Numbered from the stretch's first letter, positions 46,178 through 54,977 are shown. The stretch is 64,000 nt of DNA from Streptomyces cylindrosporus (GCF_022698165.1 NZ_JALDAY010000011.1:310001-374000), one strand, 5' to 3'. Notes: a model not told the origin generated them from the sequence alone. Program-made: numbers and translations.

Positions 46178-47032
46178 CTAGTTCTTCTGGATCTGGTCGA
46201 ACGAAAGCTCGACCGGCGTCTCGCGGCCGAAGATCTCGACGAGACCCTTGACCTTCTTCGAGTCGGGGTTGATCTCGTTGATCGTCGCCTGCAGCGTGGC
46301 GAACGGGCCGTCGGTGACGGTGACCGAGTCGCCGACCTCGAAGTCCAGCACCTGGACCTCGACCTTGCGCTGCGGAGCGGGCTTGCCCTCGGCCTCGGCG
46401 GCCTCGCGGGCGGCCTTCTCCTCGGCCTCCGGGGCGAGCATCTTGACGATCTCGTCCAGGGTCAGCGGGTACGGGTCGTAGGCATTGCCGACGAAGCCGG
46501 TGACGCCGGGGGTGTTGCGGACGACGCCCCAGGACTCGTTCGTCAGGTCCATGCGGACGAGGACGTAACCCGGCAGCTTGTTCTGCTTGATCGTCTTGCG
46601 GTCGCCGTTCTTGATCTGGACGACCTCTTCCTGCGGCACCTCGGCCTGGAAGATGTAGTCCTCGACGTTCAGCGAGACGGCGCGCTGCTCCAGGTTGGTC
46701 TTCACGCGGTTCTCGTAGCCGGCGTAGGTGTGGATCACGTACCACTCGCCGGGCAGCGTGCGCAGCTCCTCGCGGAGGGCCTCGACGGGGTCGACCGGCT
46801 CGGTCTCCTCCTCGGCCTCGTCCTCGAGCGCGGCGTCGGTGTCCTCGGAGTCCTCGTCGTCCTGCGCGGAGTCCTCGTCCTCGACGTGCAGCGCGGCTTC
46901 CTCGGCCGGCTCGCCCGCCTCGGCGTCGGCAGCCTCGAACTCGTCCTCCTCGTCCGCGCCCTCGACGATGTCGAGCTCGTCATCCAGCGACTCGTCGGGC
47001 TCGATGGCGTCGTTCAGGTTCGGGTCAGACAC
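46178..47032 (-). CDS. nusG: Transcription termination/antitermination factor NusG
   Basis: NusG, 284 aa, links RNA polymerase to Rho or to the ribosome through S10. The first ~90 residues are a strongly acidic extension (runs of Glu and Asp) known from Streptomyces NusG. The NGN domain starts near GEWYVIHTYAGYENRVK and the C-terminal KOW domain is in VGDSVTVTDGPFATLQATINEI. An Ala/Glu-rich insertion (EAEEKAAREAAEAEGKPAPQRK) sits between them. The GTG start is at 47032. It lies between secE and rplK. Confidence 0.98.
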   Translation of the reverse strand: MSDPNLNDAIEPDESLDDELDIVEGADEEDEFEAADAEAGEPAEEAALHVEDEDSAQDDEDSEDTDAALEDEAEEETEPVDPVEALREELRTLPGEWYVIHTYAGYENRVKTNLEQRAVSLNVEDYIFQAEVPQEEVVQIKNGDRKTIKQNKLPGYVLVRMDLTNESWGVVRNTPGVTGFVGNAYDPYPLTLDEIVKMLAPEAEEKAAREAAEAEGKPAPQRKVEVQVLDFEVGDSVTVTDGPFATLQATINEINPDSKKVKGLVEIFGRETPVELSFDQIQKN

Positions 47033-47070
47033 GGTGGCTGCTTCTTCCTGGATACATAGGGGTGGAACAC

Positions 47071-47105
47071 GCGAAAGGGGCGCCGGTAACCACGGCGCCC
47101 TTCGC
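47071..47105 (-). repeat. Hairpin in the secE-nusG spacer
   Basis: An inner 8-bp stem (GGGCGCCG with its complement, 7-base loop) and outer GCGAA/TTCGC pairs separated by a small bulge. It fills most of the 80-bp gap between secE and nusG. No U-tract follows, so partial termination or mRNA processing is more likely than full termination. Confidence 0.5.
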
Positions 47106-47112
47106 AGTCGGC

Positions 47113-47400
47113 TCAGCCGAAGACGTACTTGGCGGCGTGGCTGAGTCCATAGTCAATCACGGTCACCAGGGCGATCATGATGACGACGAAGACAATCACC
47201 ACGGTGGTGTACGTCGTCAGCTGGTTGCGCGTCGGCCAGACGACCTTGCGGAGCTCGGCGATGACCTGGCGGTAGAAAAGGGCAAGCCTCTTGAACGGAC
47301 CCTTCTTGGCCCGCTTGCCGCCCTTCCGGGCCTTCTTCTTGGTCTCCTGCGCCTCGTCCTGGGCATCAGGCGTGTCGATGGAGCCCACGGCGTCCGCCAT
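47113..47400 (-). CDS. secE: Protein translocase subunit SecE
   Basis: SecE, 95 aa, the essential small partner of SecY. The single TM helix is near the C-terminus (TTVVIVFVVIMIALVTVIDYGL), preceded by the amphipathic helix with FYRQVIAELRKVVWPTRNQL, the family signature. The N-terminal ~35 residues are charged and basic. It lies 110 bp after tRNA-Trp, the usual actinobacterial order tRNA-Trp, secE, nusG. Confidence 0.98.
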   Translation of the reverse strand: MADAVGSIDTPDAQDEAQETKKKARKGGKRAKKGPFKRLALFYRQVIAELRKVVWPTRNQLTTYTTVVIVFVVIMIALVTVIDYGLSHAAKYVFG

Positions 47401-47510
47401 TCGTCCTCACCTGTTCCCGGGTCGTGGCCGTGCCGCGCCCGGTCTGAGCCGCACGGCGGTGCATTGCTGTACGTACATGCGCACACATCCTGGCGAAGGT
47501 GTGTGTGTTG

Positions 47511-47583
47511 CAGGGCCGGAGGGACTTGAACCCCCAACCGCCGGTTTTGGAGACCGGTGCTCTACCAATTGAGCTACGACCCT
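47511..47583 (-). tRNA. tRNA-Trp (anticodon CCA)
   Basis: A 73-nt cloverleaf on the minus strand: acceptor AGGGTCG pairs with CGGCCCT, D-arm GTAGCTCAATTGGTAGAGC, anticodon loop CTCCAAA with anticodon CCA, and T-arm GGGGTTCAAGTCCC. CCA is not encoded directly after the discriminator G except by chance (the next bases are CA). It stands directly upstream of secE. Confidence 0.96.
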
Positions 47584-47867
47584 TTGGTGTGTCCCCCAAC
47601 GTACCGCATCCGACCGGGTGCTCGGTGTGCACCACTTGCGGCGCGGCAGCTGATGGCCAACGAGGTGAGAGTGTACGTGGTCCGGAGCCCCCCGTCGAAC
47701 AGAAAGCCCGCGTAGGGGGCTTGGCGGAGGAAGATCGGCGGGAAACCCGCGGAAGATCACCCAGGCCATGGCCGGATTCCGGACAGGTGTTCAGTGGCCG
47801 GCCCCCGCATGTTCAGTCTGTGAAACCCGCGTGCCCGGCACGTTTCGGGTCTGGAACGATGGGCCCC
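47584..47867. other. Spacer between tRNA-Trp and the aminotransferase
   Basis: About 280 bp between divergently transcribed units. It should hold the promoters of tRNA-Trp-secE (minus) and of the aminotransferase (plus). No convincing -35/-10 pairs or repeats were seen, and there is no gene. Confidence 0.35.
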
Positions 47868-49094
47868 ATGAGCGCTGCAACCCCTCCCACCGAGCGCCGG
47901 GTCTCCGCCCGAGTCGGCGCGATCTCCGAGTCCGCCACCCTCGCCGTGGACGCCAAGGCCAAGGCCCTCAAGGCCGCCGGGCGTCCGGTGATCGGCTTCG
48001 GCGCCGGTGAGCCGGACTTCCCGACCCCGGACTACATCGTCCAGGCGGCCGTCGAGGCCTGCTCGAACCCCAAGTACCACCGCTACACGCCGGCCGGTGG
48101 TCTGCCCGAGCTGAAGGCCGCGATCGCCGCGAAGACGCTGCGCGACTCCGGCTGGGAGCCCGACGTCTCGCAGATCCTGGTCACCAACGGCGGCAAGCAG
48201 GCCATCTACGAGGCCTTCGCCGCGATCCTCGACCCGGGCGACGAGGTCATCGTCCCGGCGCCGTACTGGACGACGTACCCGGAGTCGATCCGCCTGGCCG
48301 GCGGTGTCCCGGTGGAGGTCGTGGCCGACGAGACGACCGGTTACCGGGTCTCGGTCGAGCAGCTGGAGGCGGCCCGCACGGAGAAGACCAAGGTCGTCCT
48401 CTTCGTCTCCCCCTCGAACCCGACCGGCGCGGTGTACTCCGAGGCCGACACCGAGGCGATCGGCCGCTGGGCCGTCGAGCACGGCCTGTGGGTGCTGACC
48501 GACGAGATCTACGAGCACCTGGTGTACGGCGACGCGGTCTCCGTCTCCCTGCCGGCCCTGCTGCCCGAGCTGCGCGACAAGTGCATCGTGGTCAACGGTG
48601 TCGCCAAGACGTACGCGATGACCGGCTGGCGCGTGGGCTGGGTCATCGGCCCGAAGGACGTGGTCAAGGCGGCGACCAACCTGCAGTCGCACGCCACGTC
48701 GAACGTCTCCAACGTGGCCCAGGTGGCCGCCCTCGCCGCCGTCTCCGGCGACCTGTCCGCCGTCGAGAAGATGCGCGAGGCCTTCGACCGCCGCCGCAAG
48801 ACGATCGTGCGGATGCTGAACGAGATCGACGGCGTGCTCTGCCCGGAGCCCGAGGGCGCCTTCTACGCGTACCCGTCGGTCAAGGCCCTGCTCGGCAAGG
48901 AGATCCGCGGCAAGCGCCCGCAGGACACGGTCGAGCTGGCCGCGCTGATCCTGGAGGAGGCCGAGGTCGCGGTCGTCCCGGGCGAGGCCTTCGGCACGCC
49001 GGGCTATCTGCGGCTGTCGTACGCCCTGGGTGACGAGGATCTCGTCGAGGGCGTCAGCCGGATCCAGAAGCTGCTCGCGGAGGCCCGGGACTGA
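47868..49094 (+). CDS. aspC: Pyridoxal-phosphate aspartate/aromatic-type aminotransferase
   Basis: A 408-aa class I aminotransferase, most likely transferring the amino group of aspartate to 2-oxoglutarate. It shows the usual sequence elements: GAGEPDFPTPD near residue 43, GGKQAIYEAF, the PYWTTYPE segment, SPSNPTGAVY, and the PLP lysine in VNGVAKTYAMTGWRVGW. The ATG at 47868 gives the known Streptomyces start MSAATPPTERR; an ATG three codons upstream is possible. It is followed by a strong intrinsic terminator. Confidence 0.93.
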   Translation: MSAATPPTERRVSARVGAISESATLAVDAKAKALKAAGRPVIGFGAGEPDFPTPDYIVQAAVEACSNPKYHRYTPAGGLPELKAAIAAKTLRDSGWEPDVSQILVTNGGKQAIYEAFAAILDPGDEVIVPAPYWTTYPESIRLAGGVPVEVVADETTGYRVSVEQLEAARTEKTKVVLFVSPSNPTGAVYSEADTEAIGRWAVEHGLWVLTDEIYEHLVYGDAVSVSLPALLPELRDKCIVVNGVAKTYAMTGWRVGWVIGPKDVVKAATNLQSHATSNVSNVAQVAALAAVSGDLSAVEKMREAFDRRRKTIVRMLNEIDGVLCPEPEGAFYAYPSVKALLGKEIRGKRPQDTVELAALILEEAEVAVVPGEAFGTPGYLRLSYALGDEDLVEGVSRIQKLLAEARD

Positions 49095-49109
49095 GCCCGC
49101 CGCCCCCGG

Positions 49110-49141
49110 AAGCGCCCCCTCCCACGAGGGGGCGCTTTTTT
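49110..49141 (+). terminator. Intrinsic terminator of the aminotransferase gene
   Basis: A 12-bp perfect stem (AAGCGCCCCCTC at 49110-49121 with 49126-49137), loop CCAC, followed by TTTT: a textbook Rho-independent terminator 16 bp after the stop codon. Confidence 0.92.
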
Positions 49142-49208
49142 GTGCGAGCAAGACCACTAATGGGGAATCCGCTACCGGGACGCCATGAAGGTGCGGCAGG
49201 ATCCTGGA

Positions 49209-50237
49209 ATGGAGCGTGTACGTGATGTCTCTGAGCTGCCGAAAGCCCATCTGCACCTGCACTTCACCGGCTCGATGCGCCCGGGGACGGTTCTGGAACT
49301 GGCCGACAAGTACGGCGTACGACTGCCCGAAGCGCTGACCGAGGCGCTGACCGGCGGCGAGCCGCCGCGGCTGCGGGCGACCGACGAGCGGGGCTGGTTC
49401 CGCTTCCAGCGGCTGTACGACGCCGCGCGCTCGTGCCTCAGGGAGCCGGAGGACATTCGGCGGCTGGTGCGGGAGGCGGCGGAGGAGGACGTCCGGGACG
49501 GCTCGGGCTGGCTGGAGATCCAGGTCGACCCGACGTCGTACGCGCCCCGCCTCGGCGGGCTGATCCCGGCGCTGGAGATCATCCTGGACGCGGTGGAGAC
49601 GACCTCGCGGGAGACCGGGCTCGGGATGCGGGTGCTGGTCGCCGCGAACCGGATGAAGCATCCCCTGGACGCGCGCACGCTGGCCCGCCTTGCGGTGCGG
49701 TACGCGGACCGGGGTGTCGTCGGCTTCGGGCTGTCGAACGACGAACGCCGGGGTATGGCACGGGACTTCGACCGGGCCTTCCACATCGCGCGCGAGGGCG
49801 GGCTGCTGTCGGCGCCGCACGGCGGTGAGCTCACCGGGCCGGCCTCGGTGCGGGACTGCCTGGACGACCTGCACGCGAACCGGATCGGGCACGGCGTGCG
49901 GGCCGCCGAGGACCCGCGGCTGCTGAAGCGGCTCGCCGACCGGCAGGTGACGTGCGAGGTGTGTCCCGCGTCGAACGTGGCGCTGGGCGTGTACGAGAAG
50001 CCGGAGGACGTACCGCTGCGGACCCTGTTCGAGGCCGGTGTGCCGATGGCGCTCGGCGCCGACGATCCGCTGCTGTTCGGGTCGCGGCTGGCCGCGCAGT
50101 ACGAGATCGCGCGCCGTCATCACGGTTTCACGGACGCGGAGCTGGCGGAGCTGGCCCGGCAGTCGGTGCGGGCTTCGGCGGCGCCGGAGGACATGAAGGC
50201 GAAGCTGCTGGCCGGGGTGGACGACTGGCTGGCGTGA
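49209..50237 (+). CDS. Adenosine deaminase family protein
   Basis: A 342-aa metal-dependent deaminase from the ATG at 49209 (MERVRDVSELPKAHLHLHF) after AGGAT; an in-frame ATG at 49185 would add eight residues. The metal and catalytic residues of the adenosine deaminase family are all visible: HLHLH, HGGE, RIGHG, and GADDP. The usual product is inosine from adenosine, but Streptomyces carry several paralogues, and some act on other purines such as adenine or aminofutalosine-type substrates, so substrate is not certain. Confidence 0.85.
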   Translation: MERVRDVSELPKAHLHLHFTGSMRPGTVLELADKYGVRLPEALTEALTGGEPPRLRATDERGWFRFQRLYDAARSCLREPEDIRRLVREAAEEDVRDGSGWLEIQVDPTSYAPRLGGLIPALEIILDAVETTSRETGLGMRVLVAANRMKHPLDARTLARLAVRYADRGVVGFGLSNDERRGMARDFDRAFHIAREGGLLSAPHGGELTGPASVRDCLDDLHANRIGHGVRAAEDPRLLKRLADRQVTCEVCPASNVALGVYEKPEDVPLRTLFEAGVPMALGADDPLLFGSRLAAQYEIARRHHGFTDAELAELARQSVRASAAPEDMKAKLLAGVDDWLA

Positions 50238-50258
50238 GGGAATCAGAGGGCTCGGGGA

Positions 50259-50852
50259 TCAGCCGGTGAGCCCGGCGAGCAGTGTCCGGGCCAGCCGGGC
50301 CGCGAAGTCGCCCACCGGCGGGCGGCTCTCCGCGTGCGCCTCGTACGCGAACGCCCGCTGGGCGCAGGCGCCGAGGAGGAGTGAGGCGGCGGCGAAGGTG
50401 TCGGCGTCGGGGCTGACCCGGCCGGCGGCCTGCTCGGCGCGGAGGTAGGCGGCCAGGCCCTCGATGGGCTTGTGCGGGCCCGTGCCCATCTCGCGCATCA
50501 CGTCGTCGTGCCGCCGCTTGAGCTGCGTCTCGGCGTACAGGGACGCGGCGATCGGGAAGCTCTGCTCGTAGAACAGAGCGGCCTGCCGGGCGATCTCGGT
50601 GAGGTTCTCTTCGAGGCCGGCCCGGCCGGGCTCCGCGGCGAGGCTGCTGAGCAGCGGGGTGAGCTTGGGCAGGCGCTCCGACAGGACGCTGATGAACAGC
50701 TCTTCCTTGTTCGCGAAGTACTTGTACAGCGCCGCCTCGGAGCAGTCGGCCGCCCTCGCGATCTCCTTGGTGGTGGTCCTCGCCAGTCCGACGGTGAGCA
50801 TCAGCTCGTGAGCGGCATCGAGGATGCGGACACGGGCCGGCTTCGTCTGCAT
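50259..50852 (-). CDS. TetR-family transcriptional regulator
   Basis: A 197-aa repressor with the TetR helix-turn-helix at residues ~10-55 (RVRILDAAHELMLTVGLARTTTKEIARAADCSEAALYKYFANKEELF) and a helical ligand-binding half. It is divergent from the NAD(P)-binding gene at 50957. Two inverted repeats fill the gap (50877-50896 and 50912-50931), so it most likely represses both itself and that gene. The ligand is unknown. Confidence 0.93.
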   Translation of the reverse strand: MQTKPARVRILDAAHELMLTVGLARTTTKEIARAADCSEAALYKYFANKEELFISVLSERLPKLTPLLSSLAAEPGRAGLEENLTEIARQAALFYEQSFPIAASLYAETQLKRRHDDVMREMGTGPHKPIEGLAAYLRAEQAAGRVSPDADTFAAASLLLGACAQRAFAYEAHAESRPPVGDFAARLARTLLAGLTG

Positions 50853-50876
50853 GGGGCGTCCAATCGGGCTTGACGG

Positions 50877-50896
50877 GTGGGTGAGTGTTTACCCAC
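50877..50896. promoter_or_regulatory. Inverted repeat near the TetR gene start
   Basis: A perfect 6-bp dyad GTGGGT-N8-ACCCAC, 24 bp upstream of the TetR start. It shares the words GGGTGAGTG and ACCCAC with the better palindrome at 50912-50931, so it may be a second, weaker operator half-set. Confidence 0.4.
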
Positions 50897-50911
50897 TCTA
50901 GTGTCGAGGAG

Positions 50912-50931
50912 GGGTGAGTGAGTACTCACCC
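50912..50931. promoter_or_regulatory. TetR-type operator between divergent genes
   Basis: A perfect 8-bp palindrome, GGGTGAGT-GAGT-ACTCACCC, 25 bp upstream of the NAD(P)-binding gene and 60 bp upstream of the TetR gene. The adjacent TetR protein is the obvious ligand. Confidence 0.65.
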
Positions 50932-50956
50932 ACCAACTTCGAGCACGGGAGTAGCC

Positions 50957-51586
50957 ATGAAACTCACCGTTTTCGGCGCCACCGGGGGTATCGGCGGCGA
51001 GCTCGTCCGCCAGGCCCTGGACGCCGGCCACGAGGTCACCGCGGTGGTACGGGATCCCGCGCGGCTGACCGTGACGGGCGACCGCCTTGAGGTGTTCCGC
51101 GCGGACCTGACCGACCCGGAGGTGGTGCGCCCGGCGGTGGCCGGACGGGACGCGGTGCTCTCGGGGCTGGGCGCGCGGACGCGCAAGGACGCGGGGGTGG
51201 CGGCGCGCGTGACCCGTACGGTCCTGCGGGCCATGGAGGCCGAAGGGGTACGACGGGTCCTGGTGGTCAGCGCCGGGCCGGTCGGCCCCGAGCCGGCGGA
51301 CGGGGTCGTGGACCGGGCCGCGCGGGGACTGGTGTCGAGGGTGCTGAAGGGCGTCTACGACGACCTGCGCGAGATGGAGGCGGAGCTGGCGCGCAGCGGC
51401 ACGGACTGGACGTCGGTACGGCCGCCGCGGTTGCAGAACAAGCCGCTGACCGGCACGTACCGCACGGTCGTCGGGGGATTTCCGCCCAGGGGACGCTTCA
51501 TCGCCCGGGCGGACGTGGCGCACGCGATGCTGAGGATGATCACGGACGAGGGGACGGTGAAGCAGGGCGTGGGCGTGGCCTATTGA
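50957..51586 (+). CDS. NAD(P)-binding (NmrA/SDR-like) protein
   Basis: A 209-aa Rossmann protein of the atypical short-chain dehydrogenase / NmrA-like type. The nucleotide motif is GATGGIGGELV at residues 7-17, followed by VVRDPARL. The C-terminal part has DDLREMEAEL and a TSVRPPRL segment typical of YwnB/BVR-like reductases. The ATG is at 50957 after GGGAGTAG. Its divergent TetR neighbour suggests induction by a small molecule, perhaps a redox stressor. The substrate is unknown. Confidence 0.85.
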   Translation: MKLTVFGATGGIGGELVRQALDAGHEVTAVVRDPARLTVTGDRLEVFRADLTDPEVVRPAVAGRDAVLSGLGARTRKDAGVAARVTRTVLRAMEAEGVRRVLVVSAGPVGPEPADGVVDRAARGLVSRVLKGVYDDLREMEAELARSGTDWTSVRPPRLQNKPLTGTYRTVVGGFPPRGRFIARADVAHAMLRMITDEGTVKQGVGVAY

Positions 51587-51612
51587 GCGTGCGCCGAGGA
51601 GCCGCCCAGGGC

Positions 51613-52668
51613 CTACAGGCTCACGCCCACCGTCACCGGCTCGTTCACGAGCGTCACGCCGAACGCCTCGCGCACCCCGGCGACGACTTCCCGCGCCAGC
51701 TCCAGCAGGTCCTCGGTCGTGGCGCCGCCCCGGTTGGTCAGGGCCAGCGTGTGCTTGCCGGAGATACGGGCGGGGCCGGTGCCGTATCCCTTGCCGAACC
51801 CGGCCTTGTCGATCAGCCAGGCCGCCGAGGTCTTCGTGTGCCCCTCCCCCGCCGGGTAGGCGGGCGGCTCGGCGTCGTCGCCCAGCCGCGCCCGCACGCG
51901 CGCGTGGAACTCGGCGAACTCCGCGTCCGTGAGGATCGGGTTGGTGAAGAAGGAGCCCGCCGACCAGGTGTCGTGGTCCTCGGGGTCCAGGACCATGCCC
52001 TTGCCGGAACGCAGCTTGAGGACGGTCTCGCGGGCGGCGGCCAGGGGAACGCGGTCGCCGGGTTCGACACCGAGGGCGCGGGCGGTCTCGGCGTACTTGA
52101 CGGGGGCCGAGAGACCTCCGGCGTCCTCCAGCTCGAAGCGGACGCGCAGGACGACATGGCGGTCGGGGTCGGCCTTGAAGCGGCTGTGGCGGTACGAGAA
52201 GGCGCAGTCGGCGTTCGGGATGGTGACCGTCTCGTGGGTGCGGCGGTCGTAGGCGATGACCTCGGTGATGGTGGAGGAGACCTCCTGGCCGTACGCGCCG
52301 ACGTTCTGGATGGGGGTCGCGCCCGCGGAGCCGGGGATGCCGGCGAGGCATTCGATGCCGGCGAGGCCGGCCGTCACGGTGCGGGCGACGGCGTCGGTCC
52401 ACACCTCGCCCGCGGCGAGTTCGAGCCGGGTGCCGGTGAGGGCGAAGCCCTTGGTGGCGATGACGAGTGCGGTGCCGGGGAAGCCCTTGTCGCCGATGAC
52501 CAGGTTGGAGCCGCCGCCGATGAGAAGGAGGGGCGTACCGGAGGCGTCGGCCTCGCGGACGGCCGCGATGACCTCGTCGTCGGTGGTGGCGGTGATCAGC
52601 CGGGCCGCGGGGCCGCCCAGCCGGAAGGTGGTCAGCGGGGCGAGGGGGGCGTCGTGTCGTTCCTGCAC
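51613..52668 (-). CDS. murB: UDP-N-acetylmuramate dehydrogenase
   Basis: MurB, 351 aa from a GTG at 52668, reduces UDP-GlcNAc-enolpyruvate with NADPH to UDP-MurNAc in peptidoglycan synthesis. The FAD domain has LIGGGSNLVIGDKGF; the second domain has NVGAYGQEV and SYRHSRFK, and the catalytic serine lies in SAGSFFTNP. This is a type I MurB (with the extra alpha/beta module). It is convergent with the NAD(P)-binding gene with 26 bp between stops. The frame continues upstream of the GTG but with proline/arginine-rich sequence unlike MurB. Confidence 0.96.
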   Translation of the reverse strand: MQERHDAPLAPLTTFRLGGPAARLITATTDDEVIAAVREADASGTPLLLIGGGSNLVIGDKGFPGTALVIATKGFALTGTRLELAAGEVWTDAVARTVTAGLAGIECLAGIPGSAGATPIQNVGAYGQEVSSTITEVIAYDRRTHETVTIPNADCAFSYRHSRFKADPDRHVVLRVRFELEDAGGLSAPVKYAETARALGVEPGDRVPLAAARETVLKLRSGKGMVLDPEDHDTWSAGSFFTNPILTDAEFAEFHARVRARLGDDAEPPAYPAGEGHTKTSAAWLIDKAGFGKGYGTGPARISGKHTLALTNRGGATTEDLLELAREVVAGVREAFGVTLVNEPVTVGVSL

Positions 52669-52815
52669 GGGCTCAAGAGTACGGGGCGGCCGCGGCGGCC
52701 TGTGCGGATGCGCGGGGGCACGCGTCACGCACCGCACGCACCCGGTCTCGTACGAGCGCATTCGTACGTGCGAAACGGCCCCGCCCTCCCGGACGGAGCC
52801 GTTTCCCGTGGCCGG

Positions 52816-54291
52816 TCAGCCTGCGACCGGCTCCAGTGCCGACGCCGTGTCCGCTTGCGACTCGGCCGGCGTCGCCGTCACCGTCGCGGGGCGCCGCCTC
52901 GGGATCACCAGCGCCGCCACCGCGGCCAGCGCCACCACTGCCGAGCCGGTGACCAGCGCGGGCTGCAGGCCGTCGACGAAGCGCCGCGCGGACTCGTAGC
53001 CGCCCTGGGAGGAGAAGATCGACGACATGATCGCGATGCCCAGTGCGCCACCGACCTCGCGCAGGGCGTTGTTCGCGCCGGAGGCGATGCCCTGTTCCTT
53101 GGGGAGGACGCTCGACATGACCAGGTTGGCCGCGGGGGCGAAGTAGAGGGCCATGCCGATGCCGCTGATGATCAGGCCGGGCAGCTGGGCGGCGTACGAG
53201 ACGCCGGGGGCGACGACCGAGGCCATCCACGCCAGGCCGGCGGCCTGGAAGAACAGGCCGGTGGCGACCACCGGGCGGCCGCCGATGCGGTCGGACAGGA
53301 TGCCGGCGATGGGTGCGACGAGCATCGGCATGCCGGTCCAGGGGAGCATCCTGAGGCCCGCCTCGGTGGGCGAGTAGCCGAGGACGCCCTGCATGAACTG
53401 GCTCAGCAGGAAGATCGAGCCGAACATGCCCAGGAACATCAGCAGGCTGGCCGCGTTGATGCCGAAGAAGGCCCGGGAACGGAACAGCCGCATCGGGAGC
53501 ATGGGGTTCTTGGCCCGGGTGCTGTAGCCGACGAAGGCCACGAGGAGGACGGTTCCGGCGAACAGGCCGGTGAGGACCAGGGGCGCGGTCCAGCCGTCGG
53601 CGGGGCCGCGGACCAGGCCGTACACGATGCCGAACAGTCCGCCGCTGGCGAGCAGGGTGCCGGGGATGTCGAGCGGCGCGCCGGTGCCGTGGGACTCCGC
53701 GAGGCGCAGGCGGGCCAGGGGCAGGAGGGCGATGCCGAGGGGGACGTTCAGCCAGAAGATCCAGTGCCAGGAGACGTGTTCGGTGAGGCTGCCGCCGATG
53801 AGCGGGCCGGAGGCGACCGCGAGGCCGTTGACGGCGCCCCAGATGCCGTATGCCATGCCGCGCTTGGCGGCGGGGACGGCCGCCGTGAGCAGGGTGAGCG
53901 TCAGGGGCATCATGATCGCCGCGCCCACGCCCTGGACGGCGCGGGCCGCGATGAGGGTGTCGATGCCGGTGGCCATGGCCGCGGCGGCGGACGCGCCGGT
54001 GAAGACGGTGAGGCCGGCCAGGAACATACGGCGACGGCCGAAGCGGTCGCCCAGGGCCGCGCCGAACATCAGCAGGACGGCGAAGGTGAGCGTGTAGGCG
54101 CTGACCGTCCATTCGAGGTCGCCCAGCGCCCCGCCGAGGTCCTTGCGGATGGAGGGCAGGGCGGTGGTGACGACGAGGTTGTCGAGGGCCGCCATGAAAC
54201 CGGCGACGCTGGTGATCACGAGGGCCCAGACGGTTCCCCCGCGACGGGCTGAGGTTTCGGTTGTGGTCGCGGTTGCGGTCTGCTGTGACAT
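52816..54291 (-). CDS. MFS drug:H+ antiporter (DHA2, 14 TM)
   Basis: A 491-aa major facilitator transporter of the DHA2 drug-export family with about 14 TM helices. Signatures are LDNLVVTTALPSI in TM1, the loop GDRFGRRRMFLAG, and the antiporter motif C region GPLIGGSLTEHVSWHWIFWLNVPLG. An 18-bp operator at 54310-54327, 18 bp before the start codon, matches one in front of the TetR gene just upstream, so the efflux pump is probably induced by a substrate that releases the repressor. Confidence 0.93.
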   Translation of the reverse strand: MSQQTATATTTETSARRGGTVWALVITSVAGFMAALDNLVVTTALPSIRKDLGGALGDLEWTVSAYTLTFAVLLMFGAALGDRFGRRRMFLAGLTVFTGASAAAAMATGIDTLIAARAVQGVGAAIMMPLTLTLLTAAVPAAKRGMAYGIWGAVNGLAVASGPLIGGSLTEHVSWHWIFWLNVPLGIALLPLARLRLAESHGTGAPLDIPGTLLASGGLFGIVYGLVRGPADGWTAPLVLTGLFAGTVLLVAFVGYSTRAKNPMLPMRLFRSRAFFGINAASLLMFLGMFGSIFLLSQFMQGVLGYSPTEAGLRMLPWTGMPMLVAPIAGILSDRIGGRPVVATGLFFQAAGLAWMASVVAPGVSYAAQLPGLIISGIGMALYFAPAANLVMSSVLPKEQGIASGANNALREVGGALGIAIMSSIFSSQGGYESARRFVDGLQPALVTGSAVVALAAVAALVIPRRRPATVTATPAESQADTASALEPVAG

Positions 54292-54309
54292 CGCTCCCCC
54301 ATAGGGCGA

Positions 54310-54327
54310 TTAGTTATTGATTACTAA
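54310..54327. promoter_or_regulatory. TetR operator in front of the efflux gene
   Basis: TTAGTTATTGATTACTAA, with 5-bp TTAGT/ACTAA arms. It matches the site at 54960-54977 (read on the other strand) at 16 of 18 positions. Such an AT-rich word is rare in this GC-rich DNA, so the match is meaningful. Confidence 0.75.
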
Positions 54328-54380
54328 CTTTTGCGGACATGAAAAGGCGGTTGCGGCGCCTTTCCCGACCCTCCTGCGGG

Positions 54381-54950
54381 CTACTTCTCCAGACGCCCCT
54401 TGAGCCGCGCCTCCGGATACAGCCCTTCCCAGACTCTGTGCTGGGGCGGAAAACCCATGGCCACCAGGCAGTTGATGAGCATCCCGTACGCCATGAACGT
54501 CGTCGTCTCCTCGATCTCGGCCCCGAGCGGCAGATGCACCGCGTCCCACAGCCGCATCCAGCCCGCCCGCACCTCCTCGCCGAGCTCGTGGTCGCCGGTT
54601 TGCTCGGCGGCGGCCACGGTGACGTACATCTGCATCTGCATCAGCAGTTGCTCGGGCTTCTCCGCGATGACCTTGGTGTACGCGTTCGCCATGGCACGCA
54701 GGGCCTCCTCGCCCTCCAGGCCCTTGGCGGCCTCCTCGAACGTACGGATGGTGTCCTCCATGCATCGCTGCGCGGTCGCGAGGAAGATCGCCTTCTTGCC
54801 CGGGAAGAGCCGGAAGAGATACGGCTGCGAGACACCCACCCGCTTGGCGATCGCCTCGGTCGAGGTGCCGTAGTACCCACCTCGCGCGAACTCCGCGGTC
54901 GCCGCCCGAATGACGCTCTCGCGCCTCTCTTCTGCACTCATCCTGGCCAT
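54381..54950 (-). CDS. TetR-family regulator of the efflux gene
   Basis: A 189-aa TetR protein; helix-turn-helix at residues ~8-52 (RESVIRAATAEFARGGYYGTSTEAIAKRVGVSQPYLFRLFPGKKAIF). It lies 89 bp upstream of the DHA2 transporter gene on the same strand. Matching 18-bp operators lie before both genes, so it probably represses itself and the transporter. Confidence 0.94.
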   Translation of the reverse strand: MARMSAEERRESVIRAATAEFARGGYYGTSTEAIAKRVGVSQPYLFRLFPGKKAIFLATAQRCMEDTIRTFEEAAKGLEGEEALRAMANAYTKVIAEKPEQLLMQMQMYVTVAAAEQTGDHELGEEVRAGWMRLWDAVHLPLGAEIEETTTFMAYGMLINCLVAMGFPPQHRVWEGLYPEARLKGRLEK

Positions 54951-54959
54951 GGAAGTAAG

Positions 54960-54977
54960 TTAGTACTCAATCACTAA
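54960..54977. promoter_or_regulatory. TetR operator in front of the regulator gene
   Basis: On the minus strand TTAGTGATTGAGTACTAA, ten bases upstream of the TetR start codon. It differs at two positions from the operator before the efflux gene (54310-54327). Confidence 0.75.
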
